Assembly (NCBI RefSeq): GCF_009928685.1
Contig: NZ_WWEO01000041.1
Span: 124,001 to 188,000 of the forward strand
Reading direction: 5' to 3'
Origin: Mucilaginibacter agri
Lineage (GTDB): Bacteria > Bacteroidota > Bacteroidia > Sphingobacteriales > Sphingobacteriaceae
DNA length: 64,000 nt
Each line of letters opens with the position of its first letter. Within the stretch, counting starts at the first letter, position 1. Made by a program: the position numbers and the translations under genes. The notes beneath the pieces were generated by a model. It was not told where the DNA came from and made no database searches. It saw only the letters and a list, made by a program, of their open reading frames with translations. Shown here piece after piece: positions 45,112 through 54,177 of this stretch.

Positions 45112-45774
45112 ATGAAGATATGTGCTGAGGCTGAGGTTGATCTATTAGACCAATCGCTTTTATTATTACCCGAAAAAGCTATTTACTGGCAACAGGAAAA
45201 AGCGCTTATTGCTGCCGATGTGCACTTGGGTAAATCAGGTCACTTTCGTAAAGCAGGCATCGCCATTCCTCAAAATATTGCGCAGGAAGACCTTGCCGTG
45301 CTATCAGATCTCATTTTACAATACCATCCCGAAAAACTTATTTTCCTGGGCGACCTTTTCCATAGCGAATTAAATACGGATTGGGATTGGTTTGCGATGT
45401 GGCGCGAGCAATTTCCCCATTTAAAGATCATATTGGTTAAAGGCAATCATGATATTATTAATGATGAGTATTACCACAAGCTCAATATCGAAACACCGAT
45501 AGAATATCAAATCGGTCCGTTTTTGATGCTACACCACCCCTTAACGCCCGCCCAGCTCCTGCAAGCAGAGGGCTATGTGATGTGCGGTCATATTCATCCC
45601 GGCGTACGGCTGCATGGCAAAGGACGCCAGGCGCTCACGCTACCCTGCTTCACTTTTAGCGAAAAACAAGCTATCCTCCCTTCTTTTGGAAGATTTACCG
45701 GCAAAGTGGCCATACGCCACCACCAAGACGATCATGTATACGGCGTGCTTGGTGATAGGGTGATAAAGGTGTAA
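45112..45774 (+). CDS. pdeM: Ligase-associated DNA damage response endonuclease PdeM
   Basis: A 220-residue calcineurin-like metallophosphoesterase. Metal motifs in order: AADVHLGK (DxH), FLGDLFHSELN (GDxxxS), VKGNHDII (GNHD) and CGHIHPGVRL (GHxH). The motif set and length fit PdeM, the endonuclease of the cassette that includes the MBL exonuclease and ATP-dependent ligase at 5053-7808. Here it is separated from them by 37 kb and has its own promoter. The start at 45112 is fixed by the promoter position and the family N-terminus. Confidence 0.9.
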   Translation: MKICAEAEVDLLDQSLLLLPEKAIYWQQEKALIAADVHLGKSGHFRKAGIAIPQNIAQEDLAVLSDLILQYHPEKLIFLGDLFHSELNTDWDWFAMWREQFPHLKIILVKGNHDIINDEYYHKLNIETPIEYQIGPFLMLHHPLTPAQLLQAEGYVMCGHIHPGVRLHGKGRQALTLPCFTFSEKQAILPSFGRFTGKVAIRHHQDDHVYGVLGDRVIKV

Positions 45775-45888
45775 GAAGAGAGGCAAGAATCGAGAAACAA
45801 GAATTCAGACCTTATTTAAAACTCGTCATTGCCTTAGAACTCCCGCTGCCTCGAAATGACGATTTTTATAATTTATATCCGAAATCTT

Positions 45889-46413
45889 TCAAGCTTCTTG
45901 CTCCGGGGAGATTGGCTGTGCCTTTCTTCTTTGCTTAATCATGTCAATCAGCATAATAATTACCCCGGTGGTTATGGAAATATCTGCCACGTTAAATACA
46001 CCCGTGTGGAGGAAACCGCCGAAATCGATATATAAAAAATCCGTAACCGAACCGTATATAATGCGATCGAACACGTTGCCGGCTCCGCCGCCTATCATAC
46101 AGCAAATTGCTACCACAGCGGCCTTAGAAAGCGTGTTGTTTTGAATAAGGTACCATATACCCAGCACCAAAAAAGCAGCGGGAATAATTGATAGTAAAAT
46201 AGCATGCAAATAACCGGGAATCTGATCGCCCAGGCTTAGAAATGCGCCGGTGTTCTCTACACGGGTAAGCATAAAATGGCCGCCGAAAAACCTGAAACTG
46301 GCGTAGGCTTCTACGTGGCTGCGCACGATAGCTTTGGTAAGTTGATCGCAACCCACATTAACCAGCACTATTGTTATAATTATTATTGCTTTAAGCGGCT
46401 TACTTACTTTCAT
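45889..46413 (-). CDS. lspA: Lipoprotein signal peptidase (signal peptidase II)
   Basis: A 174-residue inner-membrane aspartyl protease that removes signal peptides from prolipoproteins. Four membrane helices; catalytic Asp116 in GNVFDRI and Asp144 in FNVADISI, with the conserved DQLTK at 23-27 and ENTGAFLSLGD at 53-63. The C-terminal tail is basic then acidic. It serves the several lipoproteins in this window. A -7 element lies upstream. Confidence 0.96.
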   Translation of the reverse strand: MKVSKPLKAIIIITIVLVNVGCDQLTKAIVRSHVEAYASFRFFGGHFMLTRVENTGAFLSLGDQIPGYLHAILLSIIPAAFLVLGIWYLIQNNTLSKAAVVAICCMIGGGAGNVFDRIIYGSVTDFLYIDFGGFLHTGVFNVADISITTGVIIMLIDMIKQRRKAQPISPEQEA

Positions 46414-46444
46414 GTCATCAATGTTGTACTCTCAAATACGGGGT

Positions 46445-46452
46445 CAAAGCTA
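46445..46452 (-). promoter_or_regulatory. -7 element for lspA
   Basis: On the minus strand TAGCTTTG matches TAnnTTTG, 31 bases before the lspA start. Confidence 0.5.
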
Positions 46453-46578
46453 TTAATATTTTTTCTGCTTAGTTTAGCAACGTAGTTTATTGGTTACAAA
46501 ACACCCATTGAGATCCTTGTTGCTTAAATAAATTTCTACTTATTAAACTTATTCTCTTATTTCGTGTTTCTACACTTT

Positions 46579-47133
46579 ATGTTAGCCGAAAATTTAAAAG
46601 AACAAACCCTAGCAAATCACCAGCAATTGGAAAAGAAGTTGGTTGGACAAATAAAAGGTCTTACTTCTAAAGAAGACTATATTAAACTATTACAATTGTT
46701 TTACGGCTATTTCGGTGGACTGGAAGAGCGCATAAACCTGTTTATCGACCAAAATATCATCCCCGATCACGCTAACCGTCGCAAAACCGAATCTATTGCC
46801 GCCGATATTACTGAACTAGGCGGCACACCTGCAGACAAGGCTATAAATAACGACTTGCCCGAAATAAATAACGCACAACAAGCGCTTGGCGCACTCTATG
46901 TAATTGAGGGTTCTACCCTGGGCGGAAGCATTATCAGTAAAATGATTTCGGGCAGGCTGGGGCTTCAAAACGGGCTGTCGTTTTTTAATAGTTACGGCGA
47001 TAATACGCATCAAATGTGGGCCGTTTTCAAAAACATACTTAACGGACAACCTGCCGAATCACAACCCGTTGTTGTAGATGCGGCAAACAGCACTTTTTTG
47101 AAATTTGAAAACTGGATAGAACAGCATAATTAA
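46579..47133 (+). CDS. Biliverdin-producing heme oxygenase family protein
   Basis: A 184-residue all-helical heme oxygenase. The proximal heme ligand is probably the His in TLANHQQLEKKLV (about residue 14), and the distal helix has the conserved GSTLGGSII glycines (about residue 116). It would break heme to biliverdin, iron and CO. The ATG at 46579 is chosen over a GTG at 46564 on family alignment. A stand-alone receiver-domain gene follows on the same strand, recalling BphO next to bacteriophytochrome pathways, but no phytochrome gene is present here. Confidence 0.85.
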   Translation: MLAENLKEQTLANHQQLEKKLVGQIKGLTSKEDYIKLLQLFYGYFGGLEERINLFIDQNIIPDHANRRKTESIAADITELGGTPADKAINNDLPEINNAQQALGALYVIEGSTLGGSIISKMISGRLGLQNGLSFFNSYGDNTHQMWAVFKNILNGQPAESQPVVVDAANSTFLKFENWIEQHN

Positions 47134-47236
47134 ATGCCTTTAGTGGCCATTATAGGCCTTGATTGTAAGATAAATAAAGATTCGTGTTGAAACAGCTAAC
47201 TAAAAAATAATTTAGCATTTTTTTATAATTAATAAT

Positions 47237-47244
47237 TAGTTTTG
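47237..47244 (+). promoter_or_regulatory. -7 element for the response regulator
   Basis: TAGTTTTG matches TAnnTTTG, 20 bases before the ATG at 47265. A TTTA rather than TTG lies at the -33 position. Confidence 0.5.
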
Positions 47245-47264
47245 TTCTCCGCTTAAAACCACCT

Positions 47265-47639
47265 ATGGACGCTTCTACTAAGAAAATCATCATATTTGAT
47301 GACGATGAAGACATTCTTTCTATCTGCTCTTATATTTTAGAAGAGCAGGGCTGGGAGGTACATACATTTACAGATTGCAATAATATTGTTGAGAAGGTAA
47401 GCAGCGTAAACCCGGCAGTTATTTTAATGGATAACTGGATCCCCGATGCAGGCGGCATCATTGCAACTCAAACCCTTAAAAAATCTGAAGAACTGAAACA
47501 CATCCCGGTTATCTATTTCTCGGCAAACAGTGACATTCAGTTGCTGGCAGAGCATGCCGGTGCAGAAACCTATCTGGCCAAACCATTTGATCTGGATGAT
47601 CTGGAGCAAATTATCAACACCGTATTAATAAAACAATAA
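47265..47639 (+). CDS. Single-domain response regulator
   Basis: A 124-residue receiver domain with no output domain. Acidic pocket IIIFDDDEDIL, phospho-acceptor Asp in ILMDNWIPD (about residue 56), Ser in IYFSANSD in the Thr/Ser position, and Lys in YLAKPFD. It acts by binding partner proteins, like CheY or as a histidine-kinase shuttle. It has its own -7 element and terminator. The cognate kinase is not in the window. Confidence 0.93.
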   Translation: MDASTKKIIIFDDDEDILSICSYILEEQGWEVHTFTDCNNIVEKVSSVNPAVILMDNWIPDAGGIIATQTLKKSEELKHIPVIYFSANSDIQLLAEHAGAETYLAKPFDLDDLEQIINTVLIKQ

Positions 47640-47658
47640 ACTTCGATTTATAAAAGTT

Positions 47659-47690
47659 AAAAGCCCTATAGTATGCACTATAGGGCTTTT
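47659..47690 (+). terminator. Terminator of the response regulator
   Basis: A perfect 14-bp stem (47659-47672 and 47677-47690), loop ATGC, ending in TTTT. Probably also serves the convergent receptor gene. Confidence 0.9.
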
Positions 47691-47709
47691 GTTATTGGGC
47701 TAGTCTTAT

Positions 47710-50700
47710 TTAGTTATTAAAACCACCGGGACCACCACCACCTGGGCCGCCGGGACCCGGAGGAGGGCCACCAGGGCCGCCGCCATCACGTCTGAAACCA
47801 CGATCGCCTCTATCGCCGCCTTGGCCCTGACCCGGGCTACGACCAGCAAATTTCTGCAACCTTAGCGTAAAGGTTAACAAATAATAACGGCCAAGCCTGT
47901 TGGTGTTGGTTTGCGTAATAGATGAACCTGTTGTCGAGCTGCTGTAACCTGTATTTTCGTTAAACACATCAAATACCGCTGCACGGATAGTTGCAGCATT
48001 ATTTTTAAGGAAACGGCGTTCTACATAACCGTTCAGGATGTTAGGATTGGTTACCGGTACGGTGTAGCCATAGTTCATTACACGACTGTAGTCGTAACTT
48101 AAAGTCCAGTTTTTCCAGAAGTAGTTTTTACCATTTAAGCCAATAGTAAATGCACGAACATTAGAGCTTGCACTGGTCAAATCGTTTTTAATAGAGTTAT
48201 TTGTTTTGTTGATAGAATAGCTTGTCAAGATCTGCGCATCAACAATATCGGTTATATCAACACGGAAACGTGCACCCGGCGTAAACTGCAGGTTTTTGGC
48301 TATGTTTTTCTGCAGGTTTAAAGCAGTGGTAGTTGAATCTACGTTACCTACATAGCTGATGTTATTAGTATAGCCAACAGAGCCGTTTAAGTACACGGTA
48401 TATTTACGGTTAGCCCAAGGCTTGGCATAGGTTACAAAGCCATTTGCCGAGTAATAGCCACTTGTATTGGTATAGCGGGTCAATATAGTATTCTGCAAGT
48501 CTTTATACAGCACGCTGTTATTTAAAGCGGCGCTCTGAGGCACTGTAATTACTTCGGTAGAGATCTTATTGCTTGTTTGGTTGAATGACAAGTTGGTAAA
48601 AATTACATCGCCCGTTTGGAAACTGAATTTATTGTAGCGAATAGAAAGGCTGTTATTAAACTCGGGCTTTAGGTTAGGGTTACCTTGTACAGGGTATAAT
48701 GCGTTAGAAAAATCTGTTACCGGCTGAAGCTGGCTAAAACTTGGCTGGTTGCTGGTTCCGTTATAATTAATGCTTAATGAGTTGCTGCGGGCAAAGTTGT
48801 ATACGAAGCGCGCGGTTGGTGCAAAGTTAACTGTAGTTGTACGGGTATCCGTTCCGGTAGTGGCAGAGTGCCCATCTAAAGTTGCCGGCAACACGCCAAT
48901 ACCTAAGGTATAGTTATATTTCTTTTGAACCACGCGGTAGTTTAAACCCACCCTATTGGTTGTAAAGGTAAAATCGTAACTGTTACTTAAGCGCGGATAA
49001 AACTCATACGATGGATTTTCGCCCAAGGTAAGTGTATCTGTTGCTTTGTCGCTCGTTGTATAAGAATGGTTGTAAGCATAGTTAAACTCCAGGAAGGATA
49101 CTTTGCTTATGGGCTCTATGTATGAGAATGTAGCACCAACGGTGTTGGTTTTACTATTTGTAATAATCAGCTGGTTAAGTGGCGCCAATGGCGTTCCCGC
49201 AGTGTAATTATAGATCGGGTTTTGCGACTGATCATTTTTGGTAGTACTTAAGTTAACGTTAATACTTAAGTTACGGCCATGCCCGTTAAACCGGTGGTTA
49301 TATAAGGCCGTTAAGCCCAAGTTTGGCGACGACGAGTTTGCGTAGGTTGATGACGTATAAGCCGTATTGGTATATAGATCACCTGTTGTATGCGATGTTA
49401 ATTTGTTAACAACATCATCGCTAGCATTAGTAAGCGTTTTTGAATAAGAGAATGTTGGGGTTACTTTTAAATAGTTAACTGTATCTGGTTTGTACTCCAT
49501 ATTCCACGTAAAGCGGTGGTTAATGGTGTTATCTTTTTCATTACTGTTTTGATCTGTACTACTTGGATATTGCGACGTGTTTACCTGGTTAGAAGTACTT
49601 TGTGTAGATGTAGTATTATCTGCAAAGCTATAACTGCCATATACTGCTAAATGCTTGCCCCACTGGTCGCGGAAGTTAGCACCGATAGAGTGGGCATCTG
49701 TAATACCGTTTTGGTTGCTGGTTAAACCGCCAGCCGTAGCCCTCGCAGCATTGCCACGGCCACCGCCGCCGCCACCGCCGAAGTTACCACCTGCGCCACC
49801 GCCGCCAAAACCGCCGCCACCGGTGCTACCGAAAGAGAAAGTGTTAACGTTAGTATTGTTGATGCTCCCTAAAACAGACACTTGCCTGTCGCCTTTAAAA
49901 TCAAATAAGTTTAATGAGCCTAAATAACGGCCGTCGTTTTCTTGAGGGGCTGGCAAAATATCGCCGCCACCGCCACCGGTAGCCTGTAAGGAGTAACCAA
50001 AGTTTTTGTCCTTGCGGATGGTTACGTTTAATACCTTGGTTGGATCGCCTGTTTTAATACCGGTAAGGTTGGCCTGGTCGCCATAATCATCTACAATCTG
50101 GATATTTTCAAGCAGATCGGCAGGGATATTTTTGGTAAGCGAAGTAACGTCTCCGCCCATGTAATCTTTACCATTGATACGCACTTTAGTTACCGATTGG
50201 CCCTGTGCTGTTACGGCTCCGGTAGAAGGGTCGACATCCACACCCGGTGCCTTTTTCAAAGCGTCTTCAAGTGTAGCATTTGGGCGCACATTCAAAGCGC
50301 TTACTTTATATTCAACGGTATCTTCTTTAACCACAACCGGGTTAACGCCTACAATCTTAACCTCGTTAAGCACGGTGCTGGATGCACGCAGCATTATCGA
50401 ACCTAGGTCAACCGGTTTTGGATCTTCAGTTAAAGCATAGTGTTTTTTTATCGACTCGTATCCTATTGATTTGATGGTAAGTGTGAGCTTTAGTCCGTTT
50501 ACGTTTTGGAATACAAATTTTCCGTCGACATTAGCTGCAGTATTCACGCTGTCGCCTTTGTCTGTAACAAGGGTAATAACACTCCCTGGCAGTGTTGCCT
50601 TGGTTGTATCAATAATGGTACCCCTCACCTCGTGGGTTTGGGCATACGCATGTATTATTGTTGAAAAGATAATTAAAAGTAATAAGGGTATTCGTTTCAT
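47710..50700 (-). CDS. TonB-dependent receptor-like outer-membrane barrel protein
   Basis: A 996-residue outer-membrane protein. Signal peptide to AYAQ, a carboxypeptidase-regulatory-like domain (EVRGTIIDTTKATLPGSVI), a plug with KKAPGVDVDPSTG and VRINGKDYMGGD, then a large OMP_b-brl_3 barrel. Two glycine-rich stretches are odd: one at about residues 290-320 inside the plug/barrel junction, and a Gly/Pro/Arg-rich C-terminal tail after the barrel (GGPPPGPGGPGGGG) that moves the usual terminal aromatic strand inward. No SusD partner is adjacent, so transport of glycans is not indicated. Confidence 0.9.
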   Translation of the reverse strand: MKRIPLLLLIIFSTIIHAYAQTHEVRGTIIDTTKATLPGSVITLVTDKGDSVNTAANVDGKFVFQNVNGLKLTLTIKSIGYESIKKHYALTEDPKPVDLGSIMLRASSTVLNEVKIVGVNPVVVKEDTVEYKVSALNVRPNATLEDALKKAPGVDVDPSTGAVTAQGQSVTKVRINGKDYMGGDVTSLTKNIPADLLENIQIVDDYGDQANLTGIKTGDPTKVLNVTIRKDKNFGYSLQATGGGGGDILPAPQENDGRYLGSLNLFDFKGDRQVSVLGSINNTNVNTFSFGSTGGGGFGGGGAGGNFGGGGGGGRGNAARATAGGLTSNQNGITDAHSIGANFRDQWGKHLAVYGSYSFADNTTSTQSTSNQVNTSQYPSSTDQNSNEKDNTINHRFTWNMEYKPDTVNYLKVTPTFSYSKTLTNASDDVVNKLTSHTTGDLYTNTAYTSSTYANSSSPNLGLTALYNHRFNGHGRNLSINVNLSTTKNDQSQNPIYNYTAGTPLAPLNQLIITNSKTNTVGATFSYIEPISKVSFLEFNYAYNHSYTTSDKATDTLTLGENPSYEFYPRLSNSYDFTFTTNRVGLNYRVVQKKYNYTLGIGVLPATLDGHSATTGTDTRTTTVNFAPTARFVYNFARSNSLSINYNGTSNQPSFSQLQPVTDFSNALYPVQGNPNLKPEFNNSLSIRYNKFSFQTGDVIFTNLSFNQTSNKISTEVITVPQSAALNNSVLYKDLQNTILTRYTNTSGYYSANGFVTYAKPWANRKYTVYLNGSVGYTNNISYVGNVDSTTTALNLQKNIAKNLQFTPGARFRVDITDIVDAQILTSYSINKTNNSIKNDLTSASSNVRAFTIGLNGKNYFWKNWTLSYDYSRVMNYGYTVPVTNPNILNGYVERRFLKNNAATIRAAVFDVFNENTGYSSSTTGSSITQTNTNRLGRYYLLTFTLRLQKFAGRSPGQGQGGDRGDRGFRRDGGGPGGPPPGPGGPGGGGPGGFNN

Positions 50701-51077
50701 ATATTACTGCACGTAAAATTGTTAGGGGTTTTGTTAATACAACAGTTTGACTACAAAGGTTCAATTAGTTTATTATATATGGTTTATTTACATAGGATTG
50801 TTACATATTATATACTTTAATGCATATTTTTTACGCCCCGCGATTGCTGTTAATATTAAAAGGATAATAAACTATTATGCCCTGATGAGGGCGCTTTTAA
50901 CCTTCGTGAAAATTTTTATTCCTGTAGAATACAATCTGTTCATTTATACCGTTATATTTATAAATCACCGCGCTCCATGATATAATGTTTACTTGCGACT
51001 ATTTCGAAAAACAGAACTGATTTAATTTTTTAAAACTCCCTGATTTTCTTTTTGTTACAACTCTAAAGCATTACCTT
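50701..51077. other. AT-rich divergent intergenic region
   Basis: Holds the start regions of the receptor gene (leftward) and the 90-residue protein (rightward). A 77-codon frame at 50747-50980 is low-complexity and AT-driven, and is not called. No clear TAnnTTTG element or hairpin was found. Confidence 0.4.
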
Positions 51078-51350
51078 ATGAATAAGATACGCGCTTCTTT
51101 GCACTCAAAAGTGCACACCTGGATAGACACGGTTGGTTTTCGCCTCAATAGGTCGGATGTTAACAGTAAAAAAAACACCACCACCAAACATTACTTCTTC
51201 AAGACCTTTAATTTTATAGAGGAGCTTAACAATGAAGCACCAGAAAAAGCAAAATTTTTATGCTTTGATACCTATGGCGAAAAAATGAAAGTTCGTTCGC
51301 TCCTCGATTTGCAGTGCGCTTTTTTTGAAAATCTTAGTGAGTTAAAATAG
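51078..51350 (+). CDS. Small basic protein of unknown function
   Basis: A 90-residue soluble protein, basic in the first half (SKVHTWIDTVGFRLNRSD) and ending EKMKVRSLLDLQCAFFENLSELK. No signal peptide, membrane span or named motif. It begins with an ATG, its codon use is like that of neighbours, and it is followed by a terminator, which supports a real gene. Function unknown. Confidence 0.6.
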   Translation: MNKIRASLHSKVHTWIDTVGFRLNRSDVNSKKNTTTKHYFFKTFNFIEELNNEAPEKAKFLCFDTYGEKMKVRSLLDLQCAFFENLSELK

Positions 51351-51428
51351 CCTATTAAAAGTGTTGCCGTATTTGCTTGTGAAAGCAGAGGCATATAGCT
51401 ATGTATGTTATTTAACAAGTCAAAAATA

Positions 51429-51459
51429 AACCCCTGTAGCTATTAAGGCTACAGGGGTT
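51429..51459. terminator. Bidirectional terminator
   Basis: A 12-bp stem (AACCCCTGTAGC / GCTACAGGGGTT, 51429-51440 and 51448-51459), 7-base loop, with A/T-rich flanks on both sides. It lies between the small protein and the convergent metalloprotease. Confidence 0.88.
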
Positions 51460-51481
51460 ACTTATTTGGAGCGTTTGTTTA

Positions 51482-54079
51482 TTAAAACTCTGTTTCAGAA
51501 GGCTGCTCTGCATCCTGCACACCACGCATCGGCATTGCAGCCGGCATGTTTATTACAGGTTGAGTTGGGTTCAGCGTTTCTTTAATACGAACATGCAAAT
51601 CAGCATAGTGTGCCGCAGTAATAGCGTCGCCACCTTTTGGCAGGCTTGCGTCAATACGTTTAAGTTCGGCACGAACCATTGGTTTAATATCAGATAGTGC
51701 TGTATTAATTGGAGTTAAACCCATAGAGGCTAATTGCGCTGGTGATGCACCCGGGAAGCTTCTGCCTGCATCTTCGTTCAATAAACCCTTCAATTGTTCA
51801 ATGTAGCCACGTTGCAAGTTTCGTTTAAATGCATCAGGTTTACCTGCCGGGAAGATTCCAACACGCAGATCATCAAACAAACCAGCCACAGAATAAGCGG
51901 CTGCTCCGTTTTTATTCTCGTTATCAAACATGCGCGCTAAACGATTTGACGATAACACAGCAGATAGCGTGCTTACCTGCACAGCTTTAATGCGGTTAAG
52001 CATTACACCATTATCAAATTTGCTGAGCTCTTCGTTGTTAATTAACCAGGTTGGCGTGGTAAACAGTTGCTGGTTTAAAAAGACAACCGCATCATGTTGC
52101 AGGCTTTTAGGTATAAACGTATAAACAGCGCCTTTTTGATCGTATGTTTTAAAGTTCTCACTCATACCGCCAATGTTAGTGGTTACATGGCCCATGTAGC
52201 GGTTGTATTGAGTTAAGATCTGGGTGTACATTTCCTGTAGGTCATCGTAATCTTCACCCTTTTGGAAAGTCCATTTCTCTAGGTTTGGTAATATGCGTTT
52301 TAAGTTAGCAATACCATAAGTGCTTGCTTTCATGGCATTGTCGCCCAAATCTTCATTTTGCAAACGAGGGTCAATGCTGGTGCCTTGACGGCCGTAGTAG
52401 TACAGTGGGTTACCGGCGCGTTCTTTAGTCCAAACATTTAAAGCTTCTTTTTCCTGCTCTACAGTTTTATTACCCGGAAACCAGGTATATCCCCATTTAA
52501 TAGCCCAATCATCGTATTCGCCAATTTGTGGGTACAGGTGGGTTACACCGTCGCCAGGTTGCGCAATGTAGTTAAAACGAGCATAGTCCATTATTGACGG
52601 CGCGGTACCATGTTTGTCCGTAAACTTCTTTGATCTTAATGAATCAACCGGGTAAGCGTAGCTCGAACCAAAGTTGTGTGGTAAACCCAAGGTATGACCG
52701 ATTTCATGTGATGACACAAAGCGGATCAGCTGGCCCATTTGCTCGTCTGTGAATTTAGGAGCGCGGGCGTTAGGATTAATGGCTGCTGTTTGCACCATAA
52801 ACCAATCATGCACCAGGCTCATTACGTTATGATACCAACCTACATGGCTCTCCAATATCTCGCCAGTACGGGGATCCGAAATATGCGGGCCGTAAGCATT
52901 TTGCACATCCGATGCAAAATAACGTACAACGCTGTAGCGTGCATCTTCTGTACTAAACTCCGGATCTTCCTTTGCAGTTGGAGCGGGTTTACCAACAATT
53001 GCATTTTTAAAACCAGCGGCCTCAAAAGCTTTGTTCCAATCGTTGATACCCATTATCAGGTAAGGCACCCATTTTTTAGGGGTAGCCGGATCGATGTAAT
53101 ATACAATCTGTTTTTTAGGTTCTACCAGTTCGCCGCGGGCGTAAGCAGCCGGATCTTTAGGCTCCAATCTCCAACGGTGTATGTATGCTGTAACTTCAGA
53201 TTTGTGCGCTTCGGTACCGAAATCTGTTTGTCTTTGACCAAAAAATCCAACACGGGCATCCATCAAGCGTGCTTTCATTGGGGTTTTAGGCAATAACAAC
53301 ATCGAAGTGTTCAATTCGAAGGTAATGGCAGCAGTAGAGTTATCCGTAGGCGACTCCATTGATCTGTATGTTTTAAGCGTACGCACCTCTGTATTTATCG
53401 GGAAGCTTTTTATAGTATCGATGTACGAACGGCTGGCATCAACCGCGGTAATTTTGTATGCTTTTTTAATTTGATCAGGAATACCTGTAGCAGCAATATC
53501 TCCGTTATAAAAATCGGTAACATCGATCAATACACCGGTGGTGTCTTTGTTGTAGGCTTTAACATCGAACGAAGCCAAAACAGCATCGATGTTTGAGTTC
53601 TTAACAGCATCGTACATATCGGTTGTACTATCTGCTTTGATGCTGTAGCTCGGTACGCGGATCATAATCTGCTTATCGTGGCGCTCCCATTTCCAAACCT
53701 GGTCGTTAACCTCTTCGCCTCCGTATTGCGATCCGAAAGTTTTTAAACGCGCCGGTGTTTTAACAAAACGGGTTACTACCAACATTTCGCGGTTTATTAA
53801 CGAGTCGGGAATCTCATAATAATATTTTCCGTCTACTTTGTAAGTGGTAAATAAACCTTTATCGCCTTTTACCTTACCGGTAATAATATCGCCGAATTTT
53901 TTGATCCCCTCTTTTTTAGGGCCGCCACCTAAGGTAGCTACAGCGGTAGAACCGCCGGGAGTAGATGTGGTTTTTAGAGTTACTTGTTGGGTAGCATGCT
54001 TTTTTGATGCGCATGAGGCCGCAAAAACGGCCGCAGCGATCAAAGATGCGTACACACCCTGATTTAGTTTCTTGTTCAT
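51482..54079 (-). CDS. Zinc metalloprotease lipoprotein (DUF5117/DUF5118 type)
   Basis: An 865-residue lipoprotein with lipobox AASC near residue 23. The zinc site is HEIGHTLGLPH: His458, Glu459, His462 and His468, a metzincin-like HExxHxxGxxH. DUF5118/DUF5117-like regions come before it, including VVTRFVKTPARLKTFGSQYGG and the ARYSVVRYFASD segment. Large secreted members of this family are common in Bacteroidota, but their substrates are unknown to me. It stands alone on the minus strand. Confidence 0.9.
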   Translation of the reverse strand: MNKKLNQGVYASLIAAAVFAASCASKKHATQQVTLKTTSTPGGSTAVATLGGGPKKEGIKKFGDIITGKVKGDKGLFTTYKVDGKYYYEIPDSLINREMLVVTRFVKTPARLKTFGSQYGGEEVNDQVWKWERHDKQIMIRVPSYSIKADSTTDMYDAVKNSNIDAVLASFDVKAYNKDTTGVLIDVTDFYNGDIAATGIPDQIKKAYKITAVDASRSYIDTIKSFPINTEVRTLKTYRSMESPTDNSTAAITFELNTSMLLLPKTPMKARLMDARVGFFGQRQTDFGTEAHKSEVTAYIHRWRLEPKDPAAYARGELVEPKKQIVYYIDPATPKKWVPYLIMGINDWNKAFEAAGFKNAIVGKPAPTAKEDPEFSTEDARYSVVRYFASDVQNAYGPHISDPRTGEILESHVGWYHNVMSLVHDWFMVQTAAINPNARAPKFTDEQMGQLIRFVSSHEIGHTLGLPHNFGSSYAYPVDSLRSKKFTDKHGTAPSIMDYARFNYIAQPGDGVTHLYPQIGEYDDWAIKWGYTWFPGNKTVEQEKEALNVWTKERAGNPLYYYGRQGTSIDPRLQNEDLGDNAMKASTYGIANLKRILPNLEKWTFQKGEDYDDLQEMYTQILTQYNRYMGHVTTNIGGMSENFKTYDQKGAVYTFIPKSLQHDAVVFLNQQLFTTPTWLINNEELSKFDNGVMLNRIKAVQVSTLSAVLSSNRLARMFDNENKNGAAAYSVAGLFDDLRVGIFPAGKPDAFKRNLQRGYIEQLKGLLNEDAGRSFPGASPAQLASMGLTPINTALSDIKPMVRAELKRIDASLPKGGDAITAAHYADLHVRIKETLNPTQPVINMPAAMPMRGVQDAEQPSETEF

Positions 54080-54177
54080 TAGAGTTGTTTAAATTAATCT
54101 GGAAGGCTAAAAATATAGATTTGGAAAGACTTGTTACTACAGAGCTACTCAATAAAGTTTTATGTAACAATCTTTTT

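Noticed and set aside
45815..45870. Possible further palindromic repeat copy (CTCGTCATTGCC... CGAAATGACGA)
   Set aside because: Only one short arm pair is visible and the match to the other families is too weak to call.
50747..50980. 77-codon frame with hydrophobic residues
   Set aside because: AT-rich sequence gives Ile, Tyr and Phe by chance; no promoter, ribosome site or domain supports it.
52739..53296. 185-codon frame opposite the metalloprotease
   Set aside because: Antisense shadow rich in Cys, His and Arg, with no motif; the metalloprotease with its HExxH site is clearly the real gene.
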